Assembly (NCBI RefSeq): GCF_000315425.1
Contig: NZ_JH992926.1
Coordinates: 285,161-349,160, forward strand
Direction: 5' to 3'
Source: Massilia timonae CCUG 45783
Lineage (GTDB): Bacteria > Pseudomonadota > Gammaproteobacteria > Burkholderiales > Burkholderiaceae_D
Length of the DNA: 64,000 nt
Part shown: positions 1 through 9,587 of the stretch, in pieces
How positions within the stretch are numbered: the stretch's first letter is position 1
How the letters are laid out: each line of letters starts with the position of its first letter
Translations under genes and position numbers: made by a program
The notes under the pieces: model-generated
What the model saw: only the letters and a program-made list of their open reading frames with translations
Databases searched by the model: none
Told to the model about the DNA's origin: nothing

Positions 1-586
1 CGGCGTGTCGGCGCTGGGCGGCATGATCGCCCAGCAGCTGGCGGCGCGCCACCCGCAGCGGGTGCTGAGCCTGACCTCGATCATGTCCACCAGCGGCCGG
101 CGCGGCCTGCCTGGGCCGGGCGCGGCGGTGCGCAAGGCGCTGGCCAGCCAGCCCGCCGATCCCACCGATCTCGACAGCGTCATCGAGCACGCCGTCGGGC
201 TGCTGCGGCTGCTCGGCAGTCCGTCCTATCCGACCCCGGACCGGCAGCTGCGCAAGCGCGTCACGCGCTCCATGCGACGCTGCTATTGCCCAAGCGGCAG
301 TGCGCGCCAGATGCTGGCGCTGCTTGCCGCCGGTGACCGCAGCGCGCTGCTGCCGGCGATCTCGGCGCCGACCCTCGTCATCCACGGCGCCGCCGATCCG
401 CTGCTGCCCGCGGCCTGCGGCCGCGACGTGGCAAGCCACATCGATGGCGCGCGGCTCGAGATCATCGAAGGGATGGGCCACGACTTGCCGCCCCAGCTGG
501 TCGAGCGCATCCTTGCCTTGATCGACTCCCATGCGCGGGGTAAGATGTTGCCAGATTCAACACCCCGGCTCTTCGTCAAACAGTGA
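1..586 (+). CDS. alpha/beta hydrolase, 3' part only
   Basis: The gene enters from outside the window, so its N-terminus is missing; about 195 residues are visible. The first residues form a nucleophile elbow (G-V-S-A-L-G-G, Ser codon at bases 8-10). A likely acid residue lies in HGAADPLLP (Asp near base 394) and a likely catalytic His in GMGHDLP (near base 479), the order expected of the alpha/beta hydrolase fold. The substrate cannot be told. The stop overlaps the next start (GTGA, 583-586), so the two genes are probably translated together. Confidence 0.8.
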   Translation, partial: GVSALGGMIAQQLAARHPQRVLSLTSIMSTSGRRGLPGPGAAVRKALASQPADPTDLDSVIEHAVGLLRLLGSPSYPTPDRQLRKRVTRSMRRCYCPSGSARQMLALLAAGDRSALLPAISAPTLVIHGAADPLLPAACGRDVASHIDGARLEIIEGMGHDLPPQLVERILALIDSHARGKMLPDSTPRLFVKQ

Positions 587-1500
587 TCACTTCCCGTCCC
601 GGCATCGCCATCGTGGCGCCAGCCGGCTGCATTCCCGAGCCATCGGCGCTCGAACGCGCCATCGCGCGCCTCGAAGGGCAGGGCTTCCTGGTGCGTAATT
701 ACTACGACCATAGCTGCACCCACCAGCGCTTCGGCGGCACCGATGACGCACGCCTGGAACAATTGCACGCCGCCGTGGCCGATCCAGGCGTGCACCTCAT
801 CATTGCCCTGCGCGGCGGCTATGGCATCAGCCGCCTGCTGCCGCGCATCGACTTCGAGGCGATCGCCGCCAGCGGCAAGATCGTGGTCGGGTTTTCCGAC
901 CTGACGGCCCTGCACATGGGCCTGATGGCGAAGGCGGGCGGCCTGAGTTATGCCGGGCCGATGATCGCGGGCGACTTCGGCGCAGTCGAACCGGTCGCGT
1001 TCACGCTCGACGATTTCTGGGCCTGCCTGGCCGGCCCCACGCATACCATCAGCGAGCGCGCGGCCGGCAATCCGGAGATCGACGTGCGCGGCGCCGTCTG
1101 GGGCGGCAACCTGGCCATGATCGGCGCCATGGTCGGCACGCCATACTTTCCGCGCATCGACGACGGCATCCTGTGGCTCGAAGATATCGCCGAACATCCG
1201 TACCGCATCGAGCGCCTCATGCTGCAGCTGATGCAGGCCGGTGTGCTCGAGCGCCAGCAGGCGGTGGTGCTGGGCGACTTTTCGGGCTATCGCCTGGGGC
1301 CGATGGACAATGGCTACGACTTCGACGCCATGCTGGCCTATTTGCGCCAGACGCTGCCGCTGCCGGTATTGACGGGCCTTTCCTTCGGCCACATCGAGCG
1401 CCGCGTCACCATTCCGTTCGGCGCCCAGGGTCACCTGGTGTCCGATGCCGACGGCTTCCGCCTGACCTTGTCCGACTATCCGACCCTGCGCCGCATCTGA
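583..1500 (+). CDS. ldcA: LD-carboxypeptidase (peptidase family S66)
   Basis: A 305-residue protein of the LdcA family, cytosolic serine peptidases that remove the terminal D-alanine from the murein tetrapeptide during cell-wall recycling. The nucleophile motif G-F-S-D (about residue 106) is followed by LEDIAEHPYRIER, which carries the expected Glu, and by SFGHIERR with the expected His, giving the Ser-Glu-His set of the family. Length is normal. The GTG start overlaps the upstream hydrolase stop by four bases; no other start fits the N-terminal strand RPGIAIVAPAG. The link with the hydrolase is only positional. Confidence 0.88.
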   Translation: MITSRPGIAIVAPAGCIPEPSALERAIARLEGQGFLVRNYYDHSCTHQRFGGTDDARLEQLHAAVADPGVHLIIALRGGYGISRLLPRIDFEAIAASGKIVVGFSDLTALHMGLMAKAGGLSYAGPMIAGDFGAVEPVAFTLDDFWACLAGPTHTISERAAGNPEIDVRGAVWGGNLAMIGAMVGTPYFPRIDDGILWLEDIAEHPYRIERLMLQLMQAGVLERQQAVVLGDFSGYRLGPMDNGYDFDAMLAYLRQTLPLPVLTGLSFGHIERRVTIPFGAQGHLVSDADGFRLTLSDYPTLRRI

Positions 1501-1597
1501 TCCGCGCGCCACTGTCCGGAATCCACCCTTATTCGCCTGGCAAGGCGCAGAATGGTAGAATAGCCGGTTAATCAAATATGCTTTTTGGGGTAATACA

Positions 1598-3196
1598 GTG
1601 CTATCCACAGCCAATATCACGATGCAATTCGGCGCCAAGCCGCTGTTCGAGAACATTTCCGTCAAATTTGGCGAGGGCAACCGCTATGGCCTGATCGGCG
1701 CCAACGGCTGCGGCAAGTCGACCTTCATGAAGATCCTGGGCGGCGACCTCGAGCCGTCCGCCGGCAACGTCAGCCTCGATCCGGGCGAGCGCCTCGGTAA
1801 GCTCCGCCAGGACCAGTTCGCCTACGAAGACGTGCGCGTGCTGGACGTCGTCATGATGGGCCATACCGAGCTGTGGAACGCGATCGCCGAACGCGATGCG
1901 ATCTACGCCAACCCGGAAGCGACCGACGACGACTACATGAAGGCCGCCGAGCTCGAAGGCAAAGTGGCCGAATACGATGGCTACTCGGCCGAGGCGCGCG
2001 CCGGTGAACTGCTGCTGGGCCTGGAAATCGCCACCGAGCTGCACCAGGGCCCGATGAGCGCCGTGGCGCCGGGCTGGAAGCTGCGCGTGCTGCTGGCCCA
2101 GGCCCTGTTCTCGAATCCGGATATCCTGCTGCTCGACGAACCGACCAACAACCTGGACATCAACACGATCCGCTGGCTGGAAAACATGCTCAACGAGCGT
2201 AACTCCACCATGATCATCATTTCCCACGATCGTCACTTCCTGAACCAGGTCTGCACCCACGTGGCCGACATGGACTACGGCACCCTGAAGGTCTATCCGG
2301 GCAACTACGACGACTACATGCTGGCCTCGACCCAGGCGCGCAACCAGCAGCTGGCGAACAACGCCAAGGCCAAGGAAAAAGTGGCCGAACTGCAAGACTT
2401 CGTGCGCCGCTTCTCGGCCAACAAATCGAAGGCGCGCCAGGCGACCTCGCGCGCCAAGCAGATCGACAAGATCAAGATCGAGGAATTCAAGCCTTCTTCG
2501 CGCGCCTACCCGTTCGTGCGTTTCGAGGGCGAGAAGAAGCTGCACCGCCTGGCGGTGGAAGCCGAGAACATCTCAAAGGCCTACGACCGTCAGCTGTTCA
2601 AGAACTTCTCGATCATGGTCGAGGCCGGTGAGCGCATCGCGATCATCGGCGCCAACGGCGCGGGCAAGACCACGCTGCTGCGTTCGATCGGCGGCGACCT
2701 GTGCGGCCTGCAGCCGGACACCGGCCGCGTGAAGTGGGCCGAGAACGCCAATCCGGGCTATATGCCGCAGGATCCGACCGAGGAATTCGCCAGCGGCGAA
2801 ACGCTCACCGACTGGATGGGCAAGTGGACGCAAGAGGGCGACGACGACCAGGCCGTGCGCTCGATCCTGGGCCGCCTGCTGTTCGGCGGCGACGAAGTCA
2901 AGAAGTCGGTCAAGGTGCTGTCGGGTGGCGAGAAGGGCCGCATGATGTACGGCAAGCTGATGCTGGGCCGTCACAACGTGCTGCTGCTGGACGAGCCGAC
3001 CAACCACATGGACATGGAATCGATCGAATCGCTGAACATCGCGCTCGACAAGTACGCCGGCACCCTGATCTTCGTCTCGCACGACCGCGAGTTCGTGTCC
3101 TCGCTGGCCACCCGCGTCATCGAAATCCGCGAGAACGACGTGGTCGACTTCCAGGGCAACTACGAGGAATACCTGCGCAGCCAGGGCATCGACTGA
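1598..3196 (+). CDS. ybiT: ABC-F family ATPase, YbiT type
   Basis: A 532-residue soluble protein with two ABC ATPase domains and no membrane segments, the layout of ABC-F translation factors that act at the ribosome. Domain 1 has Walker A GANGCGKST (about residue 38) and Walker B LLLDEPTNNLD; its signature is the degenerate VAPGWKLR, as I recall for YbiT. Domain 2 has GANGAGKTT, LSGGEKGR and LLLDEPTNHMD. A charged linker rich in Lys/Glu (about residues 245-310) joins them. Start is GTG with GGGGT seven bases upstream. Length matches E. coli YbiT. Confidence 0.93.
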   Translation: MLSTANITMQFGAKPLFENISVKFGEGNRYGLIGANGCGKSTFMKILGGDLEPSAGNVSLDPGERLGKLRQDQFAYEDVRVLDVVMMGHTELWNAIAERDAIYANPEATDDDYMKAAELEGKVAEYDGYSAEARAGELLLGLEIATELHQGPMSAVAPGWKLRVLLAQALFSNPDILLLDEPTNNLDINTIRWLENMLNERNSTMIIISHDRHFLNQVCTHVADMDYGTLKVYPGNYDDYMLASTQARNQQLANNAKAKEKVAELQDFVRRFSANKSKARQATSRAKQIDKIKIEEFKPSSRAYPFVRFEGEKKLHRLAVEAENISKAYDRQLFKNFSIMVEAGERIAIIGANGAGKTTLLRSIGGDLCGLQPDTGRVKWAENANPGYMPQDPTEEFASGETLTDWMGKWTQEGDDDQAVRSILGRLLFGGDEVKKSVKVLSGGEKGRMMYGKLMLGRHNVLLLDEPTNHMDMESIESLNIALDKYAGTLIFVSHDREFVSSLATRVIEIRENDVVDFQGNYEEYLRSQGID

Positions 3197-3226
3197 TCGA
3201 CAGGTAGACATCGATTCGAAGAAGGG

Positions 3227-3242
3227 CGGGGCCGCGGCCCCG
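3227..3242. repeat. GC-only perfect palindrome between ybiT and nadA
   Basis: A 16-bp perfect inverted repeat (CGGGGCCGCGGCCCCG) lies 31 bases after the ybiT stop and 24 bases before the nadA start. It could act as a terminator or processing stem, but no T-run follows, so a plain intrinsic terminator is not shown. Confidence 0.5.
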
Positions 3243-3265
3243 CTAACGCGAGGAGACGCGCGAGC

Positions 3266-4405
3266 ATGAATGCCGTGACAGTACCAATCAAGACCTATGA
3301 ATACGACCGGCCCCAGGCCGGCATGGCCTGCACCGCCGAGGCCTGGGCGAAAGTCCCGAGCGCGCCGGAAATGGCCGAGCGCGCCGAACTGAAGGAACGC
3401 ATCCGCCGCCTGCTGAAAGAGAAGGGCGCGGTGCTGGTGGCCCACTACTACGTGGACGCCGACCTGCAAGACCTGGCCGAGGAAACCGGCGGCTGCGTTT
3501 CGGATTCGCTGGAAATGGCGCGCTTCGGCCGTGACCATCCGGCCCAGACCCTGGTGGTGGCCGGCGTGCGTTTCATGGGCGAGACCGCCAAGATCCTCAG
3601 CCCCGAGAAAACCATCCTGATGCCCGACCTCGACGCGACCTGTTCGCTCGACCTGGGCTGCCCGGCCGACGAGTTCGCGGCCTTCTGCGACCAGCATCCG
3701 GACCGCACCGTCGTCGTGTACGCCAACACCAGCGCGGCCGTGAAGGCGCGCGCCGACTGGATGGTGACCTCGTCGATCGGCCTGGACATCGTGGCCGAGC
3801 TGCACGCCCAGGGCAAGAAAATCCTGTGGGCGCCCGACCGCCACCTGGGTTCCTATATCCAGGCCAAGACCGGCGCCGACATGCTGCTGTGGCAGGGTTC
3901 CTGCCTGGTGCACGACGAATTCAAGGGCATCGAGCTCGACCTGCTCAAGGCCGAATACCCGAACGCCAAGGTGCTGGTGCACCCGGAGTCGCCGGCCAAC
4001 GTCGTGGCCCAGGCCGACGCGGTCGGCTCGACCACCCAGCTGATCAACGCGGCCCAGACCATGGACGCGACCCACTTCATCGTCGCCACCGACAACGGCA
4101 TCCTGCACAAGATGCGCATCGCCGCCCCGGGCAAGACCTTCATCGAGGCGCCGACCGCCGGCAACAGCGCGACCTGCAAGAGTTGCGCGCACTGCCCGTG
4201 GATGGCGATGAACGGCTTGCGCAACCTGGCCGAGGTGCTGGAATCGGGCGCCAACCAGATCCACGTCGACCCGGCGGTCGGCCTGCAGGCGAAACGGGCG
4301 ATCGACCGCATGCTCGACTTCGCCGCCGCCAGGCGCGCCAAGGCGCTGCCCACCGGCAAACTGGAAAACAATGCCCCGATGTTCTCGGGGGTAGGACCGG
4401 CATGA
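3266..4405 (+). CDS. nadA: quinolinate synthase A
   Basis: A 379-residue cytosolic [4Fe-4S] enzyme that condenses iminoaspartate with dihydroxyacetone phosphate to quinolinate in de novo NAD synthesis. The family Cys ligands are visible in DLDATCSLDLGC, in WQGSCLVHDEF and in the C-terminal CKSCAHC. The substrate motif AHYYVDADLQDLAEE and VAGVRFMGETAKIL are also intact. AGGAGA lies upstream of ATG 3266. The stop overlaps the nadC start (ATGA), so nadA and nadC are translationally coupled; the partner nadB is encoded on the other strand at 11480-13138. Confidence 0.97.
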   Translation: MNAVTVPIKTYEYDRPQAGMACTAEAWAKVPSAPEMAERAELKERIRRLLKEKGAVLVAHYYVDADLQDLAEETGGCVSDSLEMARFGRDHPAQTLVVAGVRFMGETAKILSPEKTILMPDLDATCSLDLGCPADEFAAFCDQHPDRTVVVYANTSAAVKARADWMVTSSIGLDIVAELHAQGKKILWAPDRHLGSYIQAKTGADMLLWQGSCLVHDEFKGIELDLLKAEYPNAKVLVHPESPANVVAQADAVGSTTQLINAAQTMDATHFIVATDNGILHKMRIAAPGKTFIEAPTAGNSATCKSCAHCPWMAMNGLRNLAEVLESGANQIHVDPAVGLQAKRAIDRMLDFAAARRAKALPTGKLENNAPMFSGVGPA

Positions 4406-5265
4406 CCACACTGAAAAACCCACACGCCCAGTTCGACGACAAGCTGCAGGCCGCCTTCGAGCAGAACATCCTGGCCGCGCTGCTGGAAGACGTCGGCACT
4501 GGCGACCTGACCGGCAAGCTGGTACCAAGCGACACCCGGGTGACGGCGCGCGTCATCGTGCGCGAAGCGGCCGTGCTGTGCGGCGCGCCATGGTTCGAGG
4601 GCCTGATGCTGGCGGTCGACCAGGATACCGAGATCGACTGGCACTACGCCGAGGGCGACCTCATGGCGCTTGACTCGACGGTGTGCACGATCCGCGCCAA
4701 TCCGCGCTCGCTGCTCACCGCCGAGCGCGGCGCGCTGAACTTCATGCAGCTGCTCTCTGGCGTGGCGACCGCCACCCGCCGCTACGTCGACGTCATTGCG
4801 GGCACGAATGCCGCGATCCTCGACACCCGCAAGACCTTGCCGGGCCTGCGCCTGGCGCAGAAATACGCGGTGCGCGTCGGCGGCGGCAAGAACCAGCGCA
4901 TGGCGCTGTATGACGGCATCCTGATCAAGGAAAACCATATCGCGGCGGCCGGCGGCGTGACGGCCGCGCTGCAGGCGGCGGCCAGGCTGGATTCCGGCGC
5001 GCCGGTGCAGATCGAGGTCGAGACCATCGCCCAGCTCGAGGAAGCGCTGGCCGGCGGCGTGAAGTCGGTCCTGCTCGACAACTTCGACCTGGCGCGCATG
5101 CGCGAAGCGGTCAAGGTGAATGCCGGCCGCGCGCTGCTGGAAGCCTCGGGCGGCATCAATCTGGAGACCGTGCGCGCGATCGCCGAAACGGGCGTCGACC
5201 GCATCTCGATCGGCAGCCTGACCAAGGACGTGCGCGCGACCGACTACTCGCTGCGCATCCTGTAA
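4402..5265 (+). CDS. nadC: nicotinate-nucleotide diphosphorylase (carboxylating)
   Basis: A 287-residue quinolinate phosphoribosyltransferase making nicotinate mononucleotide from quinolinate and PRPP. The active-site run DTRKTLPGLR followed by RVGGGKNQR, and the later IEVE and SGGIN elements, are those of the family. The frame is open upstream of 4402, but the ATG overlapping the nadA stop gives the normal family length and N-terminus. The family motif usually reads GGGxNHR; here the His is Gln, a conservative oddity. Confidence 0.95.
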   Translation: MTTLKNPHAQFDDKLQAAFEQNILAALLEDVGTGDLTGKLVPSDTRVTARVIVREAAVLCGAPWFEGLMLAVDQDTEIDWHYAEGDLMALDSTVCTIRANPRSLLTAERGALNFMQLLSGVATATRRYVDVIAGTNAAILDTRKTLPGLRLAQKYAVRVGGGKNQRMALYDGILIKENHIAAAGGVTAALQAAARLDSGAPVQIEVETIAQLEEALAGGVKSVLLDNFDLARMREAVKVNAGRALLEASGGINLETVRAIAETGVDRISIGSLTKDVRATDYSLRIL

Positions 5266-5283
5266 TCCCTCATCACGACATCC

Positions 5284-5601
5284 ATGACGACTACCAAGTT
5301 GAAACGTTCGCTGGGCTTTCGCCTGTTCTGGCTCGGCTTCGGCCTGCTGTTGGGCGTGCCCCAGCTCCTCGACGGCATCATGTACGGCATGAAGGGCGAG
5401 CTGTTCTTCGGGATCGGCATGCTGCTGGTCGGCATCCGCGGCTTCCTGCGCCCGGTCGTGCTGGGCCGCGCCATGGCGCTCAAGCGCGACGATTCGGCCG
5501 AGGCGTCCTCGATCGGCTCGACCACGGTGCACGCCGTGCTGTCGCTGGCGATGGCGGGCAGCCTGATCGCTGGCTTGGCGATCAAACTGGGGAATAGCTA
5601 A
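5284..5601 (+). CDS. small membrane protein of unknown function
   Basis: A 105-residue protein with about three hydrophobic segments (residues 13-30, 40-57 and 82-100) and a basic N-terminus MTTTKLKRS. It starts 18 bases after nadC and may share its transcript. I do not recognise a family. It marks the end of the high-GC nad block; composition becomes clearly AT-richer just after its stop. Confidence 0.65.
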   Translation: MTTTKLKRSLGFRLFWLGFGLLLGVPQLLDGIMYGMKGELFFGIGMLLVGIRGFLRPVVLGRAMALKRDDSAEASSIGSTTVHAVLSLAMAGSLIAGLAIKLGNS

Positions 5602-5796
5602 TATCCACCATCCTGCGACATTGTGATTTTGCCAGCCGAATCTCTAAACCAACTGAACTTTTGGTACTGGAACTCTACCGCTGAGCGCGCTATACAATTC
5701 GATTACCAAGCCATAAACTCACACCAAGTTCACATATCAGAAGGACCGGTGAGAAATAAAAATCTCACTCGGCGACGCTGTTTTTCAGGATAGCAA

Positions 5797-7464
5797 GTGA
5801 CCGCAGCAAGCTTTATTGACCCGAACGACACGCCTGCTCTGCGTAAGGAGCGCGGCGCGTTCTTCACGCCCAAAAATATTACCGAATTTATAGCTAACTG
5901 GGCCATACGCGCATCCGGTGACATGGTTATGGAACCAGCTGCAGGTGATGCTGCTTTTTTGGTTGCTGCAGTAAATCGCCTTCGCGACTTATCTGAGGAT
6001 CATAAGACGCGACCTGTGGTAGACGGTGTAGAGATTCATGCTCAGAGCATGGAGATGGCTCGCCAGCGCGTGCAAGACGCTGGCGGTGAAGCACGAATGT
6101 GTCACAACGATTTTTTCGCGATAGAGCCAAGACCAGTTTATGATACTGTCATTGGTAATCCTCCGTACATCCGTTATCAGGACTTCTCAGGTGAGTCCCG
6201 CGCCCGATCGCGTGAGGCAGCACTTCGAGCCGGCGTGTCCTTAACTGGCCTTGCATCCAGTTGGGCAGCGTTCACAGTTCACTCTGCAATGTTCTTGAAG
6301 CAGGGCGGTCGCTTAGCACTTGTTTTACCTGCAGAATTACTTTCGGTGAACTATGCAGCACCAGTTCGTCGTTTTCTTTTCGCTCGTTTTCGCGATGTGC
6401 AACTAGTGCTGTTTGACGAACAGGTCTTCCCGGAGGCTGAGGCTGACGTGGTGCTATTACTGGCGGACGGATACTTAGACGGTCCAGCAGATCACGCCAC
6501 AATTCGACAAGCAAAGAATGCCGACAAACTCACCTCCTTAGAAGTTGGATTAACTTGGAAGCCGGTGGATCCGGCAGATAAATGGACAAGCAGTCTCGTT
6601 GATCCGAAGGCTATTAATTCGCTAGACAACCTTCTAAGGAAGGGACTTTTCACCGATTTGGAGACGTGGGGAGACACCACTCTCGGCATCGTCACTGGGA
6701 ACAATAAATATTTTACTCTTTCACCTCAGCGAGTTAAAGAGCTCGGACTGAAGTCTAAAGAACTCCTACATTTATCTCCACCAGGAAGCTCTCACTTGCG
6801 GGGGTTGGCGCTTTCGAAAGCCGGGCTCTCAAAATTGGGAAAAGAGGGTCAAGCCGTCTACCTGTTTTATCCGAGTGATCCGCCCTCGCTTAATGCGGCC
6901 GCATATATTGACGATGGGCACCGCACGGGTGTTGACACCGCGTACAAATGTCGAATCCGCAAGAACTGGTTTCGAGTGCCGCTTGTCCCGCCTGCTGACC
7001 TGCTGTTGACTTGTATGAATGCGGACACTCCTCGGCTTACTGCGAATGAGGCTGGTGCACATCATCTAAACTCAGTTCACGGCGTTTATCTCAATGCGAA
7101 GTACCGTGACATTGGCCGAGACCTTTTACCTCTAGCGAGCCTCAATTCAGTAACGCTTTTACATGCAGAGATGGTCGGGCGAGCTTATGGCGGAGGGATT
7201 CTAAAAATTGAACCTAAGGAGGCAGATGTTTGGGCAATGCCGTCGCCAACTTTAATCTCGGAGAGCGCCAATTCGCTCCTCTCTGTTAAGGAAAAGGTTG
7301 CAGCATTGTTAAATTGCGGTAATCTAATGGAAGCTGTTACTGTTGTAGATAAAATTATTCTTACAGAATTCAGTAACCTTTCGATGAAAACTATTAAGTG
7401 CATTCGGCAAGCTCGGCAGGACCTCGCCCTGCGCCGTTCTATGAGAGGTGCAAGTGGCCGCTAA
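5797..7464 (+). CDS. DNA N6-adenine methyltransferase of a type II-like R-M system
   Basis: A 555-residue class I SAM-dependent methylase. RGAFFTPKNIT (residues 18-28) is the usual N-terminal element, MEPAAGDAAFL (about 46) is the SAM-binding motif I, and NPPYIRY (about 118) is the catalytic NPPY that marks amino-group adenine methylation. The long C-terminal half carries no family motif I know and should hold target recognition. The start is GTG with AGGA upstream. Base composition is lower in GC than both sides, which points to horizontal gain. The next gene overlaps its end by 11 bases and is the likely partner nuclease. The recognition site cannot be read from sequence. Confidence 0.9.
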   Translation: MTAASFIDPNDTPALRKERGAFFTPKNITEFIANWAIRASGDMVMEPAAGDAAFLVAAVNRLRDLSEDHKTRPVVDGVEIHAQSMEMARQRVQDAGGEARMCHNDFFAIEPRPVYDTVIGNPPYIRYQDFSGESRARSREAALRAGVSLTGLASSWAAFTVHSAMFLKQGGRLALVLPAELLSVNYAAPVRRFLFARFRDVQLVLFDEQVFPEAEADVVLLLADGYLDGPADHATIRQAKNADKLTSLEVGLTWKPVDPADKWTSSLVDPKAINSLDNLLRKGLFTDLETWGDTTLGIVTGNNKYFTLSPQRVKELGLKSKELLHLSPPGSSHLRGLALSKAGLSKLGKEGQAVYLFYPSDPPSLNAAAYIDDGHRTGVDTAYKCRIRKNWFRVPLVPPADLLLTCMNADTPRLTANEAGAHHLNSVHGVYLNAKYRDIGRDLLPLASLNSVTLLHAEMVGRAYGGGILKIEPKEADVWAMPSPTLISESANSLLSVKEKVAALLNCGNLMEAVTVVDKIILTEFSNLSMKTIKCIRQARQDLALRRSMRGASGR

Positions 7465-8491
7465 ACCACCAAGTACAAAAGCTAAGGCTTGGGTACTATT
7501 TGACCAAATTGTCGATCACGCAGCACCCAATGGCGAACATAGCAACCCGTGGTTTAAGGGAGCGGATGGACAGATTTCCTTTGAGCCCGACTATCAGACG
7601 CTAGAAAAACTACTGGGGGTGCCTCTCTATCTAAGAGCGGAAACTCAGTCGGGCGTACCAGCCCTTGCACTCGATGTATGGCTGAGCTACGAGTTACGAC
7701 GGGCGGGATTTGAGTTGGACCAAGTTTGGCCACGGCCTCTACCCCCACGTATTCTACCGGCACCAGTAGCGTCACTGATGAAGTCCAAGGACAAAGCTGT
7801 TCGTGCTGCGGTAATGAATTACGTGAACAGTAAGCCGTCAATCCCCGGCGTTACATCTTCGAGCGCATCTATTCTTGGTAAGAACTATCTTAAACAGGTT
7901 GATGTCATCATGACAGACTGGGCTACTGGGCCTGAGCTGTTAATCTCAACTAAGCGGATGGATTCGTCTTACGGGAAAAATGCGCCTAATCGTGTGGAGG
8001 AATCTTACGGTGATGCTAAAAATCTTCGCCTGAGACATCCGCTGGCTGCCCTAGGCTTTGTTTTCGGTCTCCGGTCGGATATCCTGCAAAAAGAGAATAG
8101 TGTGGCCGAATGGTTATTTGATTTGCTAGCCAAACTAGGCCTTGAGGACGATGCGTATCACGCCACGTGCCTCGTTTTAATGGAATATGCAGATAACGTC
8201 GCTATAGCGAACCCAGGAGAGGAAATCCCGGCGAACGGCGTGCCGGAGCCTGGAGGAGATGCTGATCAGGAAGAAGAGGTTCCCGAGCCCATATCTGATT
8301 CAACGCTTGATCGTCAGATCGAGCAGCTTCCCACAGTGACAGTGCTTCGTGATCAGACTCCAGCAGTGCTCGGACCCGGTCGCTTTCTTGCGGCCATGAC
8401 TTCACGCGTTCTGGCCGCTACGCCCGTTAATATGCATCAGGAGGCCCGTCGGCGACGTTCAAATCCAATGCACATCTTAAGCGGTAACTAA
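7454..8491 (+). CDS. putative restriction endonuclease partner of the methylase
   Basis: A 345-residue protein without a domain I can name with certainty. Its place, overlapping the methylase end, and the shared low-GC composition suggest the cognate nuclease. A plausible PD-(D/E)xK-like core is VDVIMTDWATGPELLISTK (about residues 154-172), with an Asp, a Glu and a strand ending in Lys, followed by a conserved-looking RVEESYGDAKNLRLRHP. GTG 7454 is preferred over GTG 7448 because GAGAGG (7443-7448) lies five bases before it. The C-terminus is acidic and Pro-rich, then basic. The nuclease role is inference. Confidence 0.6.
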   Translation: MAAKPPSTKAKAWVLFDQIVDHAAPNGEHSNPWFKGADGQISFEPDYQTLEKLLGVPLYLRAETQSGVPALALDVWLSYELRRAGFELDQVWPRPLPPRILPAPVASLMKSKDKAVRAAVMNYVNSKPSIPGVTSSSASILGKNYLKQVDVIMTDWATGPELLISTKRMDSSYGKNAPNRVEESYGDAKNLRLRHPLAALGFVFGLRSDILQKENSVAEWLFDLLAKLGLEDDAYHATCLVLMEYADNVAIANPGEEIPANGVPEPGGDADQEEEVPEPISDSTLDRQIEQLPTVTVLRDQTPAVLGPGRFLAAMTSRVLAATPVNMHQEARRRRSNPMHILSGN

Positions 8492-8552
8492 AGCCTCGCC
8501 GGATTGCCTACGCTAGCTATGGCTATTTGCGGCTGCCCATTGTGTCGTCAAT

Positions 8553-9587
8553 TCAAACGCCGCTCTCGCCGGCTGCAGCCAGCGCATTGACGCGCGCCGA
8601 CGGCAAATGGGACGGCTCTCCCACCTGGGCCGCGATCGCATCGATGGCCCCCAGCACCTTGCCCGGTTCGGCGTAGTGCAGCATATGGCCCACGCCGGGC
8701 GTGACCGACAGTTCGCTGTGGCGCAGCGCCGCGTGCAGCCGCTCGGCATTGTGGGCGCAATCGCAGACCCCGTCCTGGGTGCCTGACAGGATCTGCACGG
8801 GTACCTTCAACCTGCCGAAGCGCCGCGCCAGGGACATCGTCGCCGGCACCATCAGGCTGCTGTCGGCGGCATTCGCCCGCAACTGCCCGGGCCGCAGGGA
8901 CATCCACGGCGACATCGCGCGGAAACGCTCGGACACCGGCAGCGGGGCGAATGCGCGCCCGATCGCGGCTGGCCAGATCAGCCGTCCGGCCAGCGGCGCC
9001 ACCGTATAGCGCAGTGCGTCGCCCACCAGCGGCAGGGCCGGCGGCGCGCCGACCATCACGTCCATGCGCACGCTCGGATAGTAGTAACCCGAGACCAGCA
9101 CCAGTCCCCGCACGAAGTCCGGCACCTGCAGGCCCATGGCGAGCGCCACCAGCGTGCCCCAGGAGTGGCCCGCGACGATCGCGCTGTCGACCTGCAGTTC
9201 CTGCAAGGCGTGGTGCAGCAGGCGCGCTTGTCGGTCGGGTGTCCAGACCGTGGTGCGCGGCCGTTCGCTGTAGCCGAATCCGGGGCGGTCGAAGGCGATC
9301 ACCCGGTAATGCTCGGCGGCGGCGTCCAGCACGCCGCTGTGCTCCCAGTCGGTGGCGTCGACGCCATTGCCGTGCAATAGCACCAGCGCCGGGCCCGTTC
9401 CGCGCTCCAGGTAATGCAGGCGCACACCGTCGACCGTGATGAAGCGGCCGGCGGGAGGATGCGCCTGTTCGGCGCGCCGGGTCCTGGCGCGCACGAACAG
9501 CCACGAAGCCAGAAGGCCGAAGCCGGCAAGCGCGGCCCCGGTCGACAAGCGGCGGCCGGAGCTTGCGCCGCGAAGATTCGATGTCAC
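8553..9587 (-). CDS. membrane-anchored alpha/beta hydrolase
   Basis: A 344-residue alpha/beta fold hydrolase. An N-terminal hydrophobic stretch (about residues 16-32) looks like a membrane anchor or uncleaved signal. The oxyanion motif LLHGNGVD, nucleophile elbow GHSWG (Ser about residue 144) and the late GVGHMLHYAEP with the catalytic His are visible. The substrate is unknown. Its ATG overlaps the stop of the Sir2 gene upstream (ATGA at 9584-9587), so the two are coupled. Confidence 0.85.
   Translation of the reverse strand: MTSNLRGASSGRRLSTGAALAGFGLLASWLFVRARTRRAEQAHPPAGRFITVDGVRLHYLERGTGPALVLLHGNGVDATDWEHSGVLDAAAEHYRVIAFDRPGFGYSERPRTTVWTPDRQARLLHHALQELQVDSAIVAGHSWGTLVALAMGLQVPDFVRGLVLVSGYYYPSVRMDVMVGAPPALPLVGDALRYTVAPLAGRLIWPAAIGRAFAPLPVSERFRAMSPWMSLRPGQLRANAADSSLMVPATMSLARRFGRLKVPVQILSGTQDGVCDCAHNAERLHAALRHSELSVTPGVGHMLHYAEPGKVLGAIDAIAAQVGEPSHLPSARVNALAAAGESGV

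Noticed and set aside
2573..4528. A 651-codon open frame on the minus strand opposite ybiT and nadA
   Set aside because: It is antisense to two well-recognised genes, has a low-complexity His/Gly/Arg-rich translation typical of a GC-rich shadow frame and no ribosome site.
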